From positions 1 through 7,272 of the forward strand of contig JASLFF010000757.1 of assembly GCA_030150795.1 (NCBI GenBank): a DNA stretch of 7,272 nucleotides, given 5' to 3'. The notes below the pieces were generated by a model. The model saw only the letters and a program-made list of their open reading frames with translations, was not told the DNA's origin and did not search any database. Position numbers and translations under genes: made by a program. This DNA is from Terriglobales bacterium (lineage in GTDB: Bacteria > Acidobacteriota > Terriglobia > Terriglobales > Gp1-AA117). Positions 6,252 through 7,272 of this stretch are shown here, in pieces. Within the stretch, counting starts at the first letter, position 1. Every line of letters starts with the position of its first letter.

Positions 6252-7272
6252 CTAGAACCTGAATACGCCTCCAACATAAAAACGGCGGCTGGCAGCCAGA
6301 TTCGATCCCGGAATGGAGTCGCCGGTGAGTTGTGGAAGCGCAAACGCGTTTCCAAAGGTGTTCGTGCCGGCATTCTCCACAAACGGATTGACGGTCGCGA
6401 AGTTCGCGTGATTGAGAGCATTCAGCGCAGTAAAGCGGAACTCGAAAGAGGCCCGCTCGTTGAACTTGACCTGCTTGGTCACGCTGGCGTTGAGGAAGTT
6501 AAGAGGAGCATCGCGGCCGATATTGCGTGGCGCATTGCCGAAAGGCGTACCGAAGACGGTTTCGGCAACGCCGGTGTTAGCAATGTACCGCACTTGGCTG
6601 TTGGTCACAGGCGTTACAGTACTAGTCGCGCCGTTCAGTGCGTTCAGGCTGATAAGTTGTGTGGTAGCAAGTGCGCAACCAGCGCCAAAGAGATTACAAG
6701 CGTCGCCTGCGAAGATTCCCACGCTATCAACCGGAGCAGAGCTATTCGCCATAAACGGACGAGCAGGAGATACGCCGGAGTTGAAGTTGGCATTGAAGCC
6801 GTTGTCAAAGTAATCTCCAGCCGCAGTCAGCTGAGAGAAAACAATGGTTTCCGGGCTGAATGTCTGCCCGGATTCCCAAATGTATGAACCAGACATTGAC
6901 CAGCCGCCCAGCACATGCCCCAGAATCCCATGTTGTGGTTTGAAGAACGGCAGCTCTTCCACTGCGCTCACTGAGAAGGTATGGGGAATATCCAAACCAG
7001 ACAACGAGTATTCCCCTGAACCTGTGTTCAACGCGTTTTGTGCGATTGAGAACGTAGTTCCTCCGCCAAATGTGCTGAAGATTTCACTAACGTTATCAAG
7101 CGTTTTGCTGAAGGTGTAGCCGGCACGCAGGGTCAGCTGGTGGAATAGATTGTTAGCGCGGAACTCGGTTTGAAGCGCATTGTAATTGGAAAAACCGGAG
7201 TTGTTGCGGGACAAGAGAATTCCTTCATTGCAATTGACGCGGCCAACTGCAACCGGATCAAACGCGCTTCCC
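6252..7272 (-). CDS. TonB-dependent receptor (Oar-like), receptor B, C-terminal part
   Basis: The last 339 or so residues of an outer-membrane beta-barrel receptor; the frame is open to the window edge, so the N-terminal regulatory-like domain and plug are outside. The sequence runs in register with receptor A: GRVNCNEGI against GRENCNLGI, FRANNLFHQLTLRAGYTFSK followed by TLDNVSEIFST (25 of 31 identical to receptor A over this stretch), GLDIPH, EELPFFKPQHG, GHVLGGWSMSGSYIWESGQ, GIFAGDACNLFGAGC, QVRYIANTGVAETVFGTPFG, and FNERASFEFRFTALNALNHANF. It ends with GGVFRF, keeping the terminal Phe of outer-membrane proteins. The GDAC...GAGC cysteine pair is shared with receptor A and probably forms a loop disulfide. 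The substrate is unknown. A TTG codon at 7214 is internal, not a start, because homology to receptor A continues through it. It is the likely product of tandem duplication with receptor A. Confidence 0.95.
   Translation of the reverse strand, partial: GSAFDPVAVGRVNCNEGILLSRNNSGFSNYNALQTEFRANNLFHQLTLRAGYTFSKTLDNVSEIFSTFGGGTTFSIAQNALNTGSGEYSLSGLDIPHTFSVSAVEELPFFKPQHGILGHVLGGWSMSGSYIWESGQTFSPETIVFSQLTAAGDYFDNGFNANFNSGVSPARPFMANSSAPVDSVGIFAGDACNLFGAGCALATTQLISLNALNGATSTVTPVTNSQVRYIANTGVAETVFGTPFGNAPRNIGRDAPLNFLNASVTKQVKFNERASFEFRFTALNALNHANFATVNPFVENAGTNTFGNAFALPQLTGDSIPGSNLAASRRFYVGGVFRF

Noticed and set aside
6330..6887. 185-codon plus-strand frame opposite receptor B
   Set aside because: Same codon-register shadow effect; the minus-strand frame is clearly homologous to receptor A throughout this stretch.
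911..7272. SusC-type glycan utilisation locus
   Set aside because: No SusD partner, glycoside hydrolase or sensor gene is in the window, and the receptors look Oar-like rather than SusC-like.

Overview
The window looks like a piece of an Acidobacteria (Terriglobia/'Acidobacteriaceae-Koribacter' type) chromosome. The main reason is two very large TonB-dependent receptor paralogs with an N-terminal carboxypeptidase-regulatory-like domain (Oar-like), a family greatly expanded in that phylum. A moderately GC-rich composition and near absence of TTA, CTA and TCA codons in the long genes fit this. The taxonomic call is inference; no rRNA or other decisive marker is present.

Every supported gene is on the minus strand, so the transcriptional order runs from high to low coordinates. 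(1) 7272-6252: the C-terminal part of receptor B, cut by the window edge, ending in an intrinsic terminator (6205-6233). (2) 6204-5974: a 5' region of about 230 bp with a good palindrome and a possible promoter. (3) 5973-5173: a secreted LolA-like periplasmic protein. (4) 4993-4739: a small basic protein of unknown function with a GTG start and a strong ribosome binding site. (5) 4738-4526: an intergenic leader of about 210 bp holding two back-to-back inverted repeats and a direct repeat spaced by 50 bp. (6) 4525-911: complete receptor A, about 1204 residues, ending in a terminator (866-893) of the same design as that of receptor B. (7) 816-1: the N-terminal 272 residues of an IscS/NifS-type cysteine desulfurase, running out of the window. 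No gap between genes exceeds about 230 bp.

Functionally, the middle of the window is an outer-membrane module: two related receptors (large, probably polymeric or chelated substrate uptake, or surface functions) bracket a LolA-like carrier or chaperone of the periplasm. The cysteine desulfurase belongs to sulfur transfer (Fe-S clusters, thiolated tRNA) and is separated from the receptor by a strong terminator, so it is probably independent. I see no phage, transposon, CRISPR, RNA gene or defence system here. The most interesting items are the covarying paired terminators, the structured leaders before receptor A and lolA, and the unknown small gene; none proves a new system.
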